Assembly (NCBI RefSeq): GCF_001854325.1
Contig: NZ_CP017754.1
Span: 1,240,001-1,304,000 of the forward strand
Direction: 5' to 3'
Length of the DNA: 64,000 nucleotides
Source of the DNA: Cupriavidus malaysiensis
GTDB lineage: Bacteria; Pseudomonadota; Gammaproteobacteria; Burkholderiales; Burkholderiaceae
Part shown: positions 42,715 to 52,761 of the stretch, piece by piece
Numbering within the stretch: position 1 is the stretch's first letter
Layout of the letters: each line of letters opens with the position of its first letter
Notes under the pieces: model-generated
The model's input: only the letters and a program-made list of their open reading frames with translations
The model's database searches: none
What the model was told of the DNA's origin: nothing
Program-made: the position numbers and the translations under genes

Positions 42715-43848
42715 ATGAAGGAAACCGCCTTGACCCGCTTCCTGGACGCCGGCGATGCCGCGCGCCTGGTGCGCCATGTCGGCGTGGGCCAGGCCATTGT
42801 CGAATTGGCCGGCCATCTCCAGCAGGACCTGCTGCGCTGGGACGCCTTCGATAAGTCTGCCCGGCTGGCCAGCCATTCGCGCGAAGGCGTGATCGAGCTG
42901 ATGCCGGTGACGGACGGTGTGCAATACAGCTTCAAGTATGTGAACGGCCATCCGCGCAACGGCCTGGCGGGCCTGCCCACGGTGATGGCCTTCGGCGTGC
43001 TGGCCGAGGTGTCGACCGGCTTCCCGCTGCTGCTGGCCGACATGACGCTGGCTACCGCGCTGCGCACCGCCGCCGCCTCGGCGCTGGCGGCCCGCCTGCT
43101 GGCGCGCCCGGGCGCCACCACCATGGCGCTGATCGGCAACGGCGCGCAAGCCGAGTTCCAGTCGCTGGCCTTCCACGGCATGCTGGGCGTGCGCACCATC
43201 CACGCCTACGACATCGACCCGGACGCCACCGCCAAGCTGATGCGCAATCTTGCCGGCGTGCCGGGCCTGACCATCGTGCGGATGGACTCGGTGCGCGAAG
43301 CGGTGCAGGGCGCCGACATCGTCACCACGGTGACGGCCGACAAGACGCACGCCACCATCCTGCTGCCGGACATGATCCGGCCGGGCATGCACCTGAACGC
43401 CGTCGGCGGCGACTGCCCCGGCAAGACCGAACTGCACCCGGACATCCTGCGCCGCGCGCGCATTACGGTGGAGTACGCCGCGCAGACACGCATCGAAGGC
43501 GAGATCCAGCAGTTGCCGGCCGACACCCCGGTGACCGAACTGTGGCAACTGGTCAACCGCCAGGCGCGCGGGCGCGAGTCGGCCGACGACGTGACCGTGT
43601 TCGACTCGGTGGGGTTTGCGCTGGAAGACTACTCGGCGCTGCGCTGGCTGCATGCCAAGACGCATGCCCTGCATATCGGGCGCTATGTGGAACTGGTGGC
43701 CAATGCGCCTGACCCGCGCGACCTGTTCGGGTGGGTGATGGCAGGGGAAGGCGGCGAGGCTGGAAAGGCGGCGGAGACGGCGGCGGAGAAGGGGGGCGAT
43801 ACGGGCGCAGCGGCGTTGTTGGGGACGGCCCACGCGCTGGCTGCTTGA
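42715..43848 (+). CDS. Ornithine cyclodeaminase
   Basis: The 377-residue enzyme of the OCD/mu-crystallin family has the substrate-binding VQYSFKYVNGHPRNG and the catalytic-site region DMTLATALRTAAASALAAR. The NAD-binding fold shows MALIGNGAQAEFQSLAF and the Asp of the second nucleotide strand (AYDIDPDA). It converts L-ornithine to L-proline and ammonia. The C-terminal 30 residues are a low-complexity Glu/Ala/Gly tail. It follows the arginine-hydrolase gene by 56 bp with an AGGAG site, giving an arginine-to-proline operon under the Lrp-type regulator. Confidence 0.94.
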   Translation: MKETALTRFLDAGDAARLVRHVGVGQAIVELAGHLQQDLLRWDAFDKSARLASHSREGVIELMPVTDGVQYSFKYVNGHPRNGLAGLPTVMAFGVLAEVSTGFPLLLADMTLATALRTAAASALAARLLARPGATTMALIGNGAQAEFQSLAFHGMLGVRTIHAYDIDPDATAKLMRNLAGVPGLTIVRMDSVREAVQGADIVTTVTADKTHATILLPDMIRPGMHLNAVGGDCPGKTELHPDILRRARITVEYAAQTRIEGEIQQLPADTPVTELWQLVNRQARGRESADDVTVFDSVGFALEDYSALRWLHAKTHALHIGRYVELVANAPDPRDLFGWVMAGEGGEAGKAAETAAEKGGDTGAAALLGTAHALAA

Positions 43849-44305
43849 CGGGCACCGGAGCCGGAAGGACCAGCAAGGACCAAGAAAGATCAAGGACTGG
43901 TGGCGCCCCTCTCCATCCGGGGCCGCCGCACAACGGAACCCAGGGGTGGGAACGGGGGCAATGGGCCGGCCGGGCAGCAGCATCGCTCGGCTGGCCCGGC
44001 GCCTTTCTGGCGGTCCGCCGTTCTTCTGCGTTTTCTCTTCCCCGATTTCCGGATCGCAATCGTGGTGCCACAAGCGCCTCACGCTGTCGCGCGGGCGCCC
44101 GTGCCGCCTCCGCGCGGCCGCCGGGGCGCCGTCACTGCCGTCGCTGCCGCCTCAGGCATGGCAAACTCGCATACCAGCAATGCGCCATCCGCAACCTGCT
44201 GCGCCGGTTTGCCAGTAAGAATCGGATCACGCTTTCGCAGCGGGCCGCCCGCCGCCTGGCGGCTTCCCCTCATCGACAGACAGCCAACTGGACAAAGACA
44301 ACGCA
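43849..44305. other. Intergenic region
   Basis: No gene, repeat or terminator with clear support was recognised between the ornithine cyclodeaminase and SDR genes. Confidence 0.5.
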
Positions 44306-45076
44306 ATGGAATCGACAGCATCGCAAACCAGGCGCGTGGCGCTGGTAACGGGCGCCGGCAGCGGCATCGGCCGTGCCACGGCCAACCGCCTGCTGGAAGA
44401 CGGCTTTACCGTGGTGGTGGCAGGGCGCCGCCCCGAACCGCTGGGCGCACTGGTCGAGGAAGCCAAGGCACGCGGGCGCGAGGCGCTGGCCGTGGAAACC
44501 GATGTGCGCGAGTCCGCCAGCGTCGATGCCTTGTTCACCACCATCGAGCAGCGCTATGGCCGCCTCGACGTGCTGTTCAACAATGCGGGGGTCAATGCAC
44601 CGGCGGTGCCGATGGACGAACTCGATGTCGAGGTGTGGCGCAACGTGATCGACACCAACCTCACCGGCGTCTTCCTGTGCGCGCGCGCCGCCTTCCGGCT
44701 GATGCGGCGGCAATCGCCGCAGGGCGGGCGCATCATCAACAATGGCTCCATCTCGGCCCACGCGCCGCGGCCGTTCTCCTCGCCGTACACCGCCAGCAAG
44801 CACGCGGTGCTGGGCCTGACCAAGAGCATCGCGCTCGACGGCCGCCCGTTCCAGATCGCCTGCAGCCAGATCGACATCGGCAATGCCCTGACCGAACTGT
44901 CGGCGCGGATGCAGAAAGGCGTGCTGCAGGCCAACGGCACGGTGGCGCCGGAACCCATGGTCGACGTCAAGCACGTGGCGGATGCGGTCGGCTATATGGC
45001 AAGCCTGCCGCTGTCGGCCAATGTGCTGAATATGACGGTGATGGCAACCAATATGCCGTTCGTCGGGCGCGGCTGA
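44306..45076 (+). CDS. Short-chain dehydrogenase/reductase
   Basis: The 256-residue classical SDR has the cofactor loop TGAGSGIG, the NNAG motif (FNNAGVNAP), catalytic Ser in NNGSIS and YxxxK in SPYTASKHA. Arg residues after the second strand (VAGRRPEP) suggest NADP(H). The substrate is unknown. The gene appears monocistronic and converges on the HTH/pseudo-receiver regulator with a hairpin terminator between them. Confidence 0.92.
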   Translation: MESTASQTRRVALVTGAGSGIGRATANRLLEDGFTVVVAGRRPEPLGALVEEAKARGREALAVETDVRESASVDALFTTIEQRYGRLDVLFNNAGVNAPAVPMDELDVEVWRNVIDTNLTGVFLCARAAFRLMRRQSPQGGRIINNGSISAHAPRPFSSPYTASKHAVLGLTKSIALDGRPFQIACSQIDIGNALTELSARMQKGVLQANGTVAPEPMVDVKHVADAVGYMASLPLSANVLNMTVMATNMPFVGRG

Positions 45077-45119
45077 AGCGCGGGCCCCAAGGCGGGCCTG
45101 GACGAGCAGGGCAGGGGGC

Positions 45120-45140
45120 AGGCGGCCGCGCTGGCCGCCT
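45120..45140. terminator. Bidirectional hairpin terminator
   Basis: AGGCGGCC-GCGCT-GGCCGCCT forms an 8-bp perfect stem between the convergent SDR and regulator genes. No T-run is present. Confidence 0.55.
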
Positions 45141-45215
45141 CGTGCCTGGGGGGCGTGCGCCGGAACGGGCCGGGCGGCCCGTCATGGTGGCGCGAAGTGC
45201 CCGGGGCCCCGGCAA

Positions 45216-45824
45216 TCAGCCGGCCGTGCGTCCGTTCATCATCAACTGCGCGCGCAGGAAACCCTTCACTTCTTCCAGCGTCGGGGTCTTCAGGAAGACC
45301 ATGATGCCCCGGTGCTGCAGCGCATCCGTCACACCCTCGAAGCTGCGCCGGCTGGTGATCACGGCGAACACGACGCGCTGGCTGGCAAAGAACTGCTGCA
45401 GCTTCTCGATGCGGGCCATTTCCTCGGGGTTCACTTCCTCTACGTAATAGAGGACCACGCGCGGATGGCTGCTGACCGACGCGATGATGGTGTCGATCAC
45501 ATCCTCCACCACCACGCTCTTCAGCGGCAGGCCCCACTTGCTAAGCTGGGTGTGAATCCTCTGCGCCTCTTGGTGGTTCGGGTGGAAGACCACCAGATCC
45601 AGTTCGTGCACAGACGCCGGCACTTCCTTGCCCACGCGCGTGGCGAGCAGGTTGTGCACTGTCTCCTTATGGATGCGGCGATGACCGCCGTTGGTTTTCC
45701 AGGCACCCAGCTCGCCGCGTTCCACCATCTTCTGGACGGTGCCCAGCGAGACGTTCAGCAACTTCGCCGCCGTCCGGGTACTGTAATAGGGCTTTTCAGC
45801 CACATCAGAGTCGATCGTCATCAA
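45216..45824 (-). CDS. HTH plus pseudo-receiver regulator, likely of exopolysaccharide genes
   Basis: The 202-residue protein has an excisionase/MerR-like HTH at residues 12-60 (YYSTRTAAKLLNVSLGTVQKMV, GGHRRIHKE). A receiver-like domain follows at about 72-195 (LDLVVFHPN, PRVVLYYVEEVN, VFAVITSRRSFEGV, VFLKTPTLEEVK). The strand that normally carries the phospho-acceptor Asp reads VVLYYVEE, so phosphorylation at the canonical site is unlikely, while the LKTP lysine is kept. Its position next to the polysaccharide operon suggests a local activator, comparable in role to Ralstonia XpsR; no homology to XpsR is claimed. Confidence 0.85.
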   Translation of the reverse strand: MMTIDSDVAEKPYYSTRTAAKLLNVSLGTVQKMVERGELGAWKTNGGHRRIHKETVHNLLATRVGKEVPASVHELDLVVFHPNHQEAQRIHTQLSKWGLPLKSVVVEDVIDTIIASVSSHPRVVLYYVEEVNPEEMARIEKLQQFFASQRVVFAVITSRRSFEGVTDALQHRGIMVFLKTPTLEEVKGFLRAQLMMNGRTAG

Positions 45825-46343
45825 ACTTACCCCAAGGAATCCGGAAATCCGATGCTCCCACCGCGCTGGTTAACGGCGCCATGCCTTGATTCATGAGAGA
45901 TGGGAAGCACTCACGGCCAGGATTGCTCACTCTGGTTGGATTCCTCCGCCCGTCGTGTCGGCACTCTTTTGGTGCGTGCATGTCTGCATAGCCATTCAAG
46001 GATCAACCCCCCATAGGAGGGGTTGGTCCGAATGATATGACATCTCCGAGAAAAAGGGAGTTCCCGCAAAGAATCCTTACATGTGGGTTTGGGAATCTTC
46101 TGTACGAAAGACCACCAATGCCAAATCTGGCAGGGCGCTGGAGGAATGTCCGGAATGCGCGGAATGGCCGAAGCACGCCATCAGCATGGAGCATCTTGTG
46201 GCAGGCGTGCGGGGCAAGTGTGGCGAGACTGTTTCGCTGGAACGCAGGGGAAGTGAGACGAAGCCGGCCGCTTTGGCAGGCGCAGATGGCAGAGGCAATC
46301 CATGGCGCCGGGAGCGGCGCCATGGCAAACAACGCGCCCGAGG
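45825..46343. other. Regulatory/intergenic region upstream of the HTH regulator
   Basis: It holds an inverted repeat CAACCCC/GGGGTTG (46004-46025) and the site GGGAGTTCCC (46056-46065), which recurs as its reverse complement before wza. No convincing gene was recognised; an open frame at 46081-46353 looks spurious. Confidence 0.55.
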
Positions 46344-46547
46344 TCAGGCGTAGGTCTTGACCAACTTGTTCTTCAGTGGCCAGCGCTTGGACGCCAGGAT
46401 CCAGATGCAGATCAGCGGCCCGAACACCGGCACCAGCGAGATGAGTGCATAGCCCGGCTGGAAGTGGGCCTGCTTGAACACGCTTCGGAACGGCAGGAAC
46501 CAGGCCAGTTCGAAGACCACAAAGGCTAGAAGAAAGGCGATGCTCAT
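46344..46547 (-). CDS. Small inner-membrane protein
   Basis: The 67-residue protein has two predicted transmembrane helices (AFLLAFVVFELAWFLPF and YALISLVPVFGPLICIWIL) and a basic cytoplasmic tail (KRWPLKNKLVK). No family was recognised with confidence. It resembles the short two-helix proteins often found near envelope genes. Start ATG 46547 is the only one that includes helix 1. Confidence 0.72.
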   Translation of the reverse strand: MSIAFLLAFVVFELAWFLPFRSVFKQAHFQPGYALISLVPVFGPLICIWILASKRWPLKNKLVKTYA

Positions 46548-47551
46548 TGTGTGGAGGCTCTCGACATTGGGTATTGCGTCAGGGCGCGGTTTCGTGTTTG
46601 GTTGCGATTGATTATCGAAAGCGTCCCCTTGTGCTGCACCCCTTCCAGAGGAGGGTTACCGCCAAATTGGGGTAGAGAAGTCCCTCCAAACTGCCGATAA
46701 CCGGCACCGCGCCTGGGTGTCCGCATCGGCCTCAGGCAAGGCGCGCCGCCCTGCCTCGGCCCCCGCCGCGCCGCCACGCGGCACAGTGTTGCAGCGACAT
46801 CTCAGACAACCTGAGCGCGGGTCGGATGTCATGACATCGCCATGAGTGGCTGCTACCAGTGTGCGGGTCCTCCCTTGCGTGGGGAGGGGCGGAGTCGAGG
46901 TGGCGGCACTCGGCATCGGCACGCGGCTCCACGAACTGGCGGTCGCTGACCCGTACGGCCCGTTCCCCTCCACGTTTGCACAAACCGAAAATGGGTTGAT
47001 CCCCCTGCGTGTGGGGTGGGGCAGCTTTGGAATGCTTGATACCTTTCGGGCTGGCAAAAAATTGGTGCAATGCCCACAGTGGTATTTCCGGCATATATCC
47101 GCTTTTTTTGCTGATTACGAGTGCCGAATTCTCACCCGGATGGGGGTGGATTCAGCCAAGCAGCAACAGCCGGATCCGCAGGCCCGGCGGGGGTTTCCGG
47201 GCGATGGGATAGGCGAAAAGAATGTGACGTGATTGCCGCTGAAAGATGGCAATTTTGCGCTAGAAGGAGGCCCCTTCTTGGGGAACTCCCCCTCGCAAAA
47301 CTGCTAAAATCAACAGTTGCTAAAAAATCGCCATCCATAGGCGATAAACATAGATGCACACGCCGGCCAACGCGCAGGCAGGCCGGGCTTTCCGGCTCGC
47401 CGCCAGGCCAGGGGTGTGTGGTTGCCGAGTTGTCCGGCAAGGTGTCGGCAGGGAACGTGCAAAGTGGATGAAGCATGGGTACGGCTGGTCGGCCGGTGTC
47501 TCCGTGCGCCTCGCGCGTGCTCGGCGTCATGTCAACTCTGAAGACGTATTC
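46548..47551. other. Long regulatory region before the exopolysaccharide operon
   Basis: No gene was recognised in about 1 kb. It holds the site GGGAACTCCC (47281-47290), an AT-rich block with two TGCTAAAA copies (about 47303-47325) and a hairpin ATCGCC/GGCGAT (47327-47345), about 200 bp before wza. This is the likely promoter and untranslated leader of the operon. No ops/JUMPstart element was found. Confidence 0.6.
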
Positions 47552-48685
47552 ATGCTGTCAAGAATCTCGAGCGCTCGCAAAGGGCTCGCCGCCCTGGTCG
47601 CAGTCCCCCTGCTGGCAAGTTGTGCCCTCGCACCTGGCATGCGGTTCGACCCGCAGCGGCCGCTGAACCCCGACGATCCCAATACCGTACCGAAGGTGAC
47701 GCCGATCACCCTCGACCTTGTGCGTGCGCTGAAGGGGGAGACGCCGGCGGTGAATCAGAATGTGGAGGAACTCTTTGGGGAGGCTCAGCCTTACCGTATC
47801 GGTGCCAGCGACATCCTCTCCATCGTTGTCTGGGATCACCCTGAACTTGTGTTCCCTACTCAGACATATTCCATTGGCAACGCCTATGACATCCCCAATT
47901 ACAGCGGTGCGACCAACGTACCGGGGTATGTCGTGGGCCCTAAAGGCACTATCCAGTTTCCGTATGCTGGCGTTGTAGAAGTCGTTGGCAAGACCGCAGA
48001 TGACGTGCGTGGCGAACTCAGTAAGAAGCTCGACAAGGTCGTGACCATGCCCCAGGTGACGGTGCGTGTGCTGGCCTATCGCAGCAAGCGCGTCTATATC
48101 GATGGCGAAGTAAAAACCCCCGGCCCGCAGAACATCGACGACGTGCCGATGACTCTGATGGAGGCTATCAACCGCGCAGGCGGCATCAATGTTTCCACAG
48201 GGGATAACAGCCGCATCCGTGTTACACGCGGCGGTAAGAACTACATAGTCAGCCTGCCCGGGTTGTTGGCGAAGGGTATCGATCCCACTCGCCTTCTGCT
48301 GCGCAATGGCGACATCGTGCGTGTGGAGCAGCGAGAGGACAGCAAGGTATTCGTCGCAGGCGAAGTACTGAAGCCGATGTCCGTGTACCCACGCAATGGC
48401 CGTCTGACGCTGAGCGAGGCGTTGGGTGAGGCGGGGGGCGTGAATCCCAATACAGCCAACGCAAAGGAAATCTACGTCATCCGCAAGCAGCCTGACGGCG
48501 AGGCCGCCGTGTATCACTTGGATGGCAAGTCCCCTGTGTCATTGGCGCTGGCGGAGGGCTTTGAAATGCGGCCGAAGGATATTGTCTACGTGGATACCGC
48601 CGGTGTGACCCGTTGGAGTCGCGTGGTCAATCAGTTACTTCCGATCGGTTCGTGGTTCACTTCTACTGCCAATGTCTTGAAATGA
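47552..48685 (+). CDS. wza: Wza-type polysaccharide export lipoprotein
   Basis: The 377-residue outer-membrane lipoprotein has lipobox LLASC and a polysaccharide-export domain starting YRIGASDILSIVVWDHPEL. Two SLBB-type domains follow (VYIDGEVKTPGPQNIDDVPMT start; VFVAGEVLKPMSVYP), and the C-terminus VTRWSRVVNQLLPI would form the alpha-helical barrel. It forms the octameric channel for polymer export. It corresponds to EpsA of Ralstonia. The start at 47552 gives a proper lipoprotein signal. It is the first gene of the operon; its stop overlaps the wzb start (ATGA). Confidence 0.95.
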   Translation: MLSRISSARKGLAALVAVPLLASCALAPGMRFDPQRPLNPDDPNTVPKVTPITLDLVRALKGETPAVNQNVEELFGEAQPYRIGASDILSIVVWDHPELVFPTQTYSIGNAYDIPNYSGATNVPGYVVGPKGTIQFPYAGVVEVVGKTADDVRGELSKKLDKVVTMPQVTVRVLAYRSKRVYIDGEVKTPGPQNIDDVPMTLMEAINRAGGINVSTGDNSRIRVTRGGKNYIVSLPGLLAKGIDPTRLLLRNGDIVRVEQREDSKVFVAGEVLKPMSVYPRNGRLTLSEALGEAGGVNPNTANAKEIYVIRKQPDGEAAVYHLDGKSPVSLALAEGFEMRPKDIVYVDTAGVTRWSRVVNQLLPIGSWFTSTANVLK

Positions 48686-49119
48686 TCAAAAGCGTCATGA
48701 TCGTCTGTATCGGCAATATTTGCAGAAGCCCAATGGCAGAGGGGTTGCTACGTAGCGCGTTGCCAGATTTGAACGTCTACTCATCAGGTCTCGGTGCACT
48801 GATCGGAAAACCAGCCGACTCCAATTCTATTGAACTGATGAGTGCTATTGGGGTCGACATTCGAGGCCATCGAGCACAGCAAATTAGCAATGTGCTGGCT
48901 ACCCAGGCAGATCTGATCCTAGTTATGGACAGCGAGCAAAAGCTAGAAGTGCAGCGTCGTCATCCATCCGCAACTGGCAAGGTATTTCGTTTGGGTGAAC
49001 CCGGTAAATACGATATTCCGGATCCATACCGTCAGCCACATGAGGCTTTCGTAGAAGCGTTGCAGTTGATTCAGCGCGGTGTGGACGACTGGGTGCCTCG
49101 TATTCGTGCCCTGGCTTAA
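48682..49119 (+). CDS. wzb: Low-molecular-weight protein-tyrosine phosphatase (Wzb)
   Basis: The 145-residue enzyme has the P-loop CIGNICRSP (Cys9, Arg15) and the general-acid DP in YDIPDPYRQP. It dephosphorylates the tyrosine tail of the Wzc kinase and so controls polymer assembly. The gene overlaps wza by 4 bp and ends directly at the wzc start. It corresponds to EpsP of Ralstonia. Confidence 0.95.
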   Translation: MIKSVMIVCIGNICRSPMAEGLLRSALPDLNVYSSGLGALIGKPADSNSIELMSAIGVDIRGHRAQQISNVLATQADLILVMDSEQKLEVQRRHPSATGKVFRLGEPGKYDIPDPYRQPHEAFVEALQLIQRGVDDWVPRIRALA

Positions 49120-51390
49120 ATGGAATTTGCAGTGACCAATATGAATCATAATCCTCCATATATTCCAGTTGCTTCACAGCAGCCACCGGAAGACGAGGTT
49201 GATATCGTCAAGTATCTCGATGTATTGATCGGGAATCGATGGCTTATTGCCGCAGTTGCCGTTGCAGTTGTTCTATTCGGAACGGCTTACGCATTTCTCG
49301 CGCCTCCAGTTTACCGTGCGGATATCCTTGTGCAAGTAGAGGATACCCCCGGAGATGCAAAGAGCCTACTCGGGGATGTGTCGAGTCTGTTCGATGTCAA
49401 GACCCAGGCTGCTGCTGAAATCGAGATTTTGCAGTCGCGCATGGTCGTCGGTAAGGCGGTCGATAATCTTCGCTTGTACATTGAAGCAAAGCCCCGCTAC
49501 TTTCCGCTGATCGGTGAATGGATAGCGGGGCACTCGAAGGGTCTATCGGAGCCAGGGTTTTTGGGCCTGGGTGGTTATGTTTGGGGGAGCGAATCGATCA
49601 AGGTTCCCCTTTTTGATGTACCTGAAGAACTTGAGGGGGAAGTCTTCCGCCTGACCGCATTGGGCGATGGTCGCTATCGACTTGAGCAAGATAGTTTAGA
49701 CACCTCCATTACCGGAAGGGTCGGCGAGCCAGTCGAGCTGAAACAGACTGTGGGCACTATCAATCTCTTGGTGAATCAGCTTAAGGCGAAACCTGGGGCG
49801 GTGTTTAAGCTCGTACGCAACTCTCGTCTGAAAACGCTAGAGTTGCTTCAAGATCAACTTACGATCGCTGAAAAGGGTAAGCAAAGCGGGATTATCGGTG
49901 CGTCGCTTGATGGCCGTGATCGTCTTCTGACGGCGCAAATCCTCAATGAGATTGGCGAAGAGTACGTCGCTCAAAACATTCGTCGTAAATCAGCAGAGGC
50001 AGAGAAGTCATTGGCGTTTCTTGGTGATCTACTACCTCAACTCAAACAAGAGTTGGATCGGGCAGAGGTAAAATATAATGAGATGCGCAATAAGCGAGGT
50101 ACTTTCGATTTAAGCGAAGAGGGTAAAGCTTATCTGCAAGAAAGCGTGGCGGTTGATACCAATCTTCAGGATCTGAAGCAGAAGCGTGCTGAACTGCTTA
50201 CTCGCTTCCGTCCGGACCATCCATCGTTGTTGGCTATCGAGCAGCAGATTAACACTCTGGCAGCTAAGTCCGAGAAGCTTAACGGCCGGATGAAGGGGCT
50301 TCCAAATCTCGAACAGGACACACTAAGACTTATGCGAGATGTACAGGTTAACAACGACCTGTACGTTGGGTTGCTGAACAACATGCAGCAGCTTAAATTG
50401 GTCCGTGCGGGTAAGGTGGGGAACGTCCGACTGATTGATGTTGCCGCAGTACCCGAGGAGCCTGTAAAGCCGAAGAAGGCGCTAGTATTGGCGCTGGCAG
50501 TTCTTTTGGGGGGGGCGCTGGGTGTTGCCATTGCCTTCATTCGAAATGTGCTTTATGGCGGGATTACCGATCCTCAAGACATCGAGCAGCATACTGGGCT
50601 TAGCGTGTATGCAACTGTTCCGCTTTCGCAGGCGCAATTACCGCTGGCCGAAGAAATACGACTGCGGAATCCCGGACTTCATTTGTTGTCGAGTCTATAT
50701 CCGGGTGATCTTTCAGTCGAGAGTCTCCGTAGCTTGCGCACAGCGCTCCAGTTCGCCATGCTGGATGCGGGTAACAACCGTGTCTTGTTGACGGGGCCGA
50801 CACCAGGTGTTGGTAAATCATTCATCTCCGTGAATCTCGCCGCAATTATGGCGTCCGGAGGAAAGAAGGTGCTCCTTGTCGATGCCGATTTGCGAAAAGG
50901 ATACTTGAATCAGTATTTTGGGAAGGGGTGCCAACCGGGTTTGTCGGATGTGCTTGCCGGGAGAGTCACTCTCGACTCGGCGATCCAGCGAAATGTGACA
51001 GAGAATCTTGACTTCGTGTCGACCGGGACTCTCCCTCCAAATCCAGCCGAATTGCTATTGAGCGAGCGCATGGTTCAGCTCCTAGATGCCTTTAGTGAGC
51101 AATATGATTTGGTATTGATTGACACCCCGCCCGTCTTGGCTGTTGCGGATACCGGGGTTCTCGCAGCGCGTTGCTCGACGGTATTCTTGGTCACTCGATT
51201 CGAGCGGACCACCATTGGAGAGGTCACAGAATCGGTTAAGCAGTTGCGTCAAAGCAATGTTGAGGTAAAGGGGGCCATTTTCAACGGTCTGGATCCAAAT
51301 GCTTTCCGTTATGGATATGGTTCAAAGTATGGCCGATATCGATACGCCTCGTATTCCTACAATGTTGACCATACCGCACAAAAGAATTAG
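49120..51390 (+). CDS. wzc: Wzc-type polysaccharide co-polymerase / tyrosine kinase
   Basis: The 756-residue inner-membrane protein has a Wzz domain between two membrane segments (about 40-62 and 455-477), periplasmic coiled coils, the PxxP-like KPKKALVLALAV segment, and a BY-kinase domain. The kinase shows Walker A GPTPGVGKS (about 558-566), Walker A' VLLVDADLRKG and Walker B LVLIDTPPV. The C-terminus is a tyrosine cluster (FRYGYGSKYGRYRYASYSYN) for autophosphorylation. It controls chain length and export with Wza. The start follows the wzb stop directly; a second ATG seven codons later is possible. Base composition drops visibly from here on. Confidence 0.95.
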   Translation: MEFAVTNMNHNPPYIPVASQQPPEDEVDIVKYLDVLIGNRWLIAAVAVAVVLFGTAYAFLAPPVYRADILVQVEDTPGDAKSLLGDVSSLFDVKTQAAAEIEILQSRMVVGKAVDNLRLYIEAKPRYFPLIGEWIAGHSKGLSEPGFLGLGGYVWGSESIKVPLFDVPEELEGEVFRLTALGDGRYRLEQDSLDTSITGRVGEPVELKQTVGTINLLVNQLKAKPGAVFKLVRNSRLKTLELLQDQLTIAEKGKQSGIIGASLDGRDRLLTAQILNEIGEEYVAQNIRRKSAEAEKSLAFLGDLLPQLKQELDRAEVKYNEMRNKRGTFDLSEEGKAYLQESVAVDTNLQDLKQKRAELLTRFRPDHPSLLAIEQQINTLAAKSEKLNGRMKGLPNLEQDTLRLMRDVQVNNDLYVGLLNNMQQLKLVRAGKVGNVRLIDVAAVPEEPVKPKKALVLALAVLLGGALGVAIAFIRNVLYGGITDPQDIEQHTGLSVYATVPLSQAQLPLAEEIRLRNPGLHLLSSLYPGDLSVESLRSLRTALQFAMLDAGNNRVLLTGPTPGVGKSFISVNLAAIMASGGKKVLLVDADLRKGYLNQYFGKGCQPGLSDVLAGRVTLDSAIQRNVTENLDFVSTGTLPPNPAELLLSERMVQLLDAFSEQYDLVLIDTPPVLAVADTGVLAARCSTVFLVTRFERTTIGEVTESVKQLRQSNVEVKGAIFNGLDPNAFRYGYGSKYGRYRYASYSYNVDHTAQKN

Positions 51391-51472
51391 TAACAAGAAG
51401 CAATAATCAGGGATGGGCGAGGCAGTCGCGAACTGCCGTCCAGCATATATTACTGAGCGTAGGGATCGCAGA

Positions 51473-52756
51473 ATGAGAACAGTCGCTGTCGTCGGTCTAG
51501 GTTATGTCGGTCTTCCTCTTGCTGTGGAGTTTGGGAAGAAAAGACGGACAATTGGGTTCGATCTTTCGTCGGATAAAGTTTCTGCGTACCGGAATTGCAT
51601 TGATCCGACCGGTGAGGTGAGTAGCGAAGATCTGCGAAAGGCGGCACAACTCGACTGTCATACTGATGCCAGCGTTCTTGCAGATGCAGATTTCATCATT
51701 GTTGCGGTACCTACTCCGGTCGATCTAGCCCATCAACCGGATCTAACTCCACTTATCAAGAGTTCGGAGACGGTAGGACGCTACCTTAAGCCAGGTGCGA
51801 TCGTTGTTTATGAGTCGACAGTTTATCCGGGCGCTACCGAAGAGGTCTGTATTCCCATTCTCGAGAAGCAATCCGGCCTGAAGTGGAAGAAGGATTTTTT
51901 TGTGGGATATAGTCCGGAACGGATTAATCCCGGGGATAAAGAGCGCACGCTAACTAAAATTGTCAAAGTTGTTTCCGGCGATACGGAGAAAACACTGGAA
52001 GTCGTGGCGAATACCTACGGCTCAATCATTGATGCTGGCATATATCGAGCATCGAGTATTAAAGTGGCTGAGGCAGCAAAGGTCATCGAGAATACTCAGC
52101 GCGATTTGAATATTGCGTTGATGAATGAGTTGGCGATTATCTTCAAGAGACTTGACATTGATACTCTCGAGGTGCTTAGGGCTGCTGGCACTAAATGGAA
52201 TTTCCTACCATTTCGGCCGGGATTGGTGGGCGGGCACTGCATTGGCGTAGATCCCTACTACTTAACTCACAAGGCCGAGATGCTAGGTTACCATCCCCAA
52301 GTAATCTTGGCTGGTCGTCGCATTAATGACGGCATGGCAGCATATGTTGCTCAGGAGACAATCAAAACCCTCATAAAAACTGGACGATCGGTAAAGGGAG
52401 CAAAAATCATTGTTCTCGGCTTGACCTTTAAGGAAAATTGCCCCGATCTGCGTAACAGTAAAGTCGCAGACCTAATAAGGGAGCTCGGAGAATTTGGCTG
52501 CGACGTTAGTGTGCATGACCCGCTGGCTGAATCCGAGGAGGCGTACCATGAGTATGGTATTCGATTGTCGGATTGGAGCGATTTGCCGTCTGAAGCTGAT
52601 GCTATCGTTGCTGCCGTGTCTCATGATGCATATACAAAAAGATCTTTGAGCGACTTGGTTGAAAATCTCAGGCCGGGTGGCATCTTTATCGATATTAAAT
52701 CGGCCTATGAAGAGTCGAAGATCCACGCTCTCGGCTTCAATTCTTGGAGGCTGTGA
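51473..52756 (+). CDS. UDP-N-acetylglucosamine C6-dehydrogenase (TviB/WbpO type)
   Basis: The 427-residue enzyme has the NAD loop [16 protein letters not shown], the [13 protein letters not shown] and [11 protein letters not shown] boxes, and the catalytic Cys in [11 protein letters not shown]. It matches the TviB/WbpO group closely, including [20 protein letters not shown] and [17 protein letters not shown]. It oxidises UDP-GlcNAc to UDP-GlcNAcA. With the next gene it yields UDP-GalNAcA. A TAGGGA site precedes the ATG. Dehydrogenation of UDP-GalNAc instead cannot be excluded. Confidence 0.92.
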   Translation: MRTVAVVGLGYVGLPLAVEFGKKRRTIGFDLSSDKVSAYRNCIDPTGEVSSEDLRKAAQLDCHTDASVLADADFIIVAVPTPVDLAHQPDLTPLIKSSETVGRYLKPGAIVVYESTVYPGATEEVCIPILEKQSGLKWKKDFFVGYSPERINPGDKERTLTKIVKVVSGDTEKTLEVVANTYGSIIDAGIYRASSIKVAEAAKVIENTQRDLNIALMNELAIIFKRLDIDTLEVLRAAGTKWNFLPFRPGLVGGHCIGVDPYYLTHKAEMLGYHPQVILAGRRINDGMAAYVAQETIKTLIKTGRSVKGAKIIVLGLTFKENCPDLRNSKVADLIRELGEFGCDVSVHDPLAESEEAYHEYGIRLSDWSDLPSEADAIVAAVSHDAYTKRSLSDLVENLRPGGIFIDIKSAYEESKIHALGFNSWRL

Positions 52757-52761
52757 GCTAT

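Noticed and set aside
46081..46353. 90-codon frame upstream of the small membrane protein
   Set aside because: It has low-complexity charged composition, overlaps the convergent membrane-protein gene and has no conserved-looking pattern.
47558..48517. 319-codon frame antisense to wza
   Set aside because: It is a shadow of a gene with clear export and SLBB domains.
52753..52761. GTG start for the 4-epimerase overlapping the upstream stop
   Set aside because: The GGAGG site is only two bases away, too close for initiation there; ATG 52762 has better spacing.
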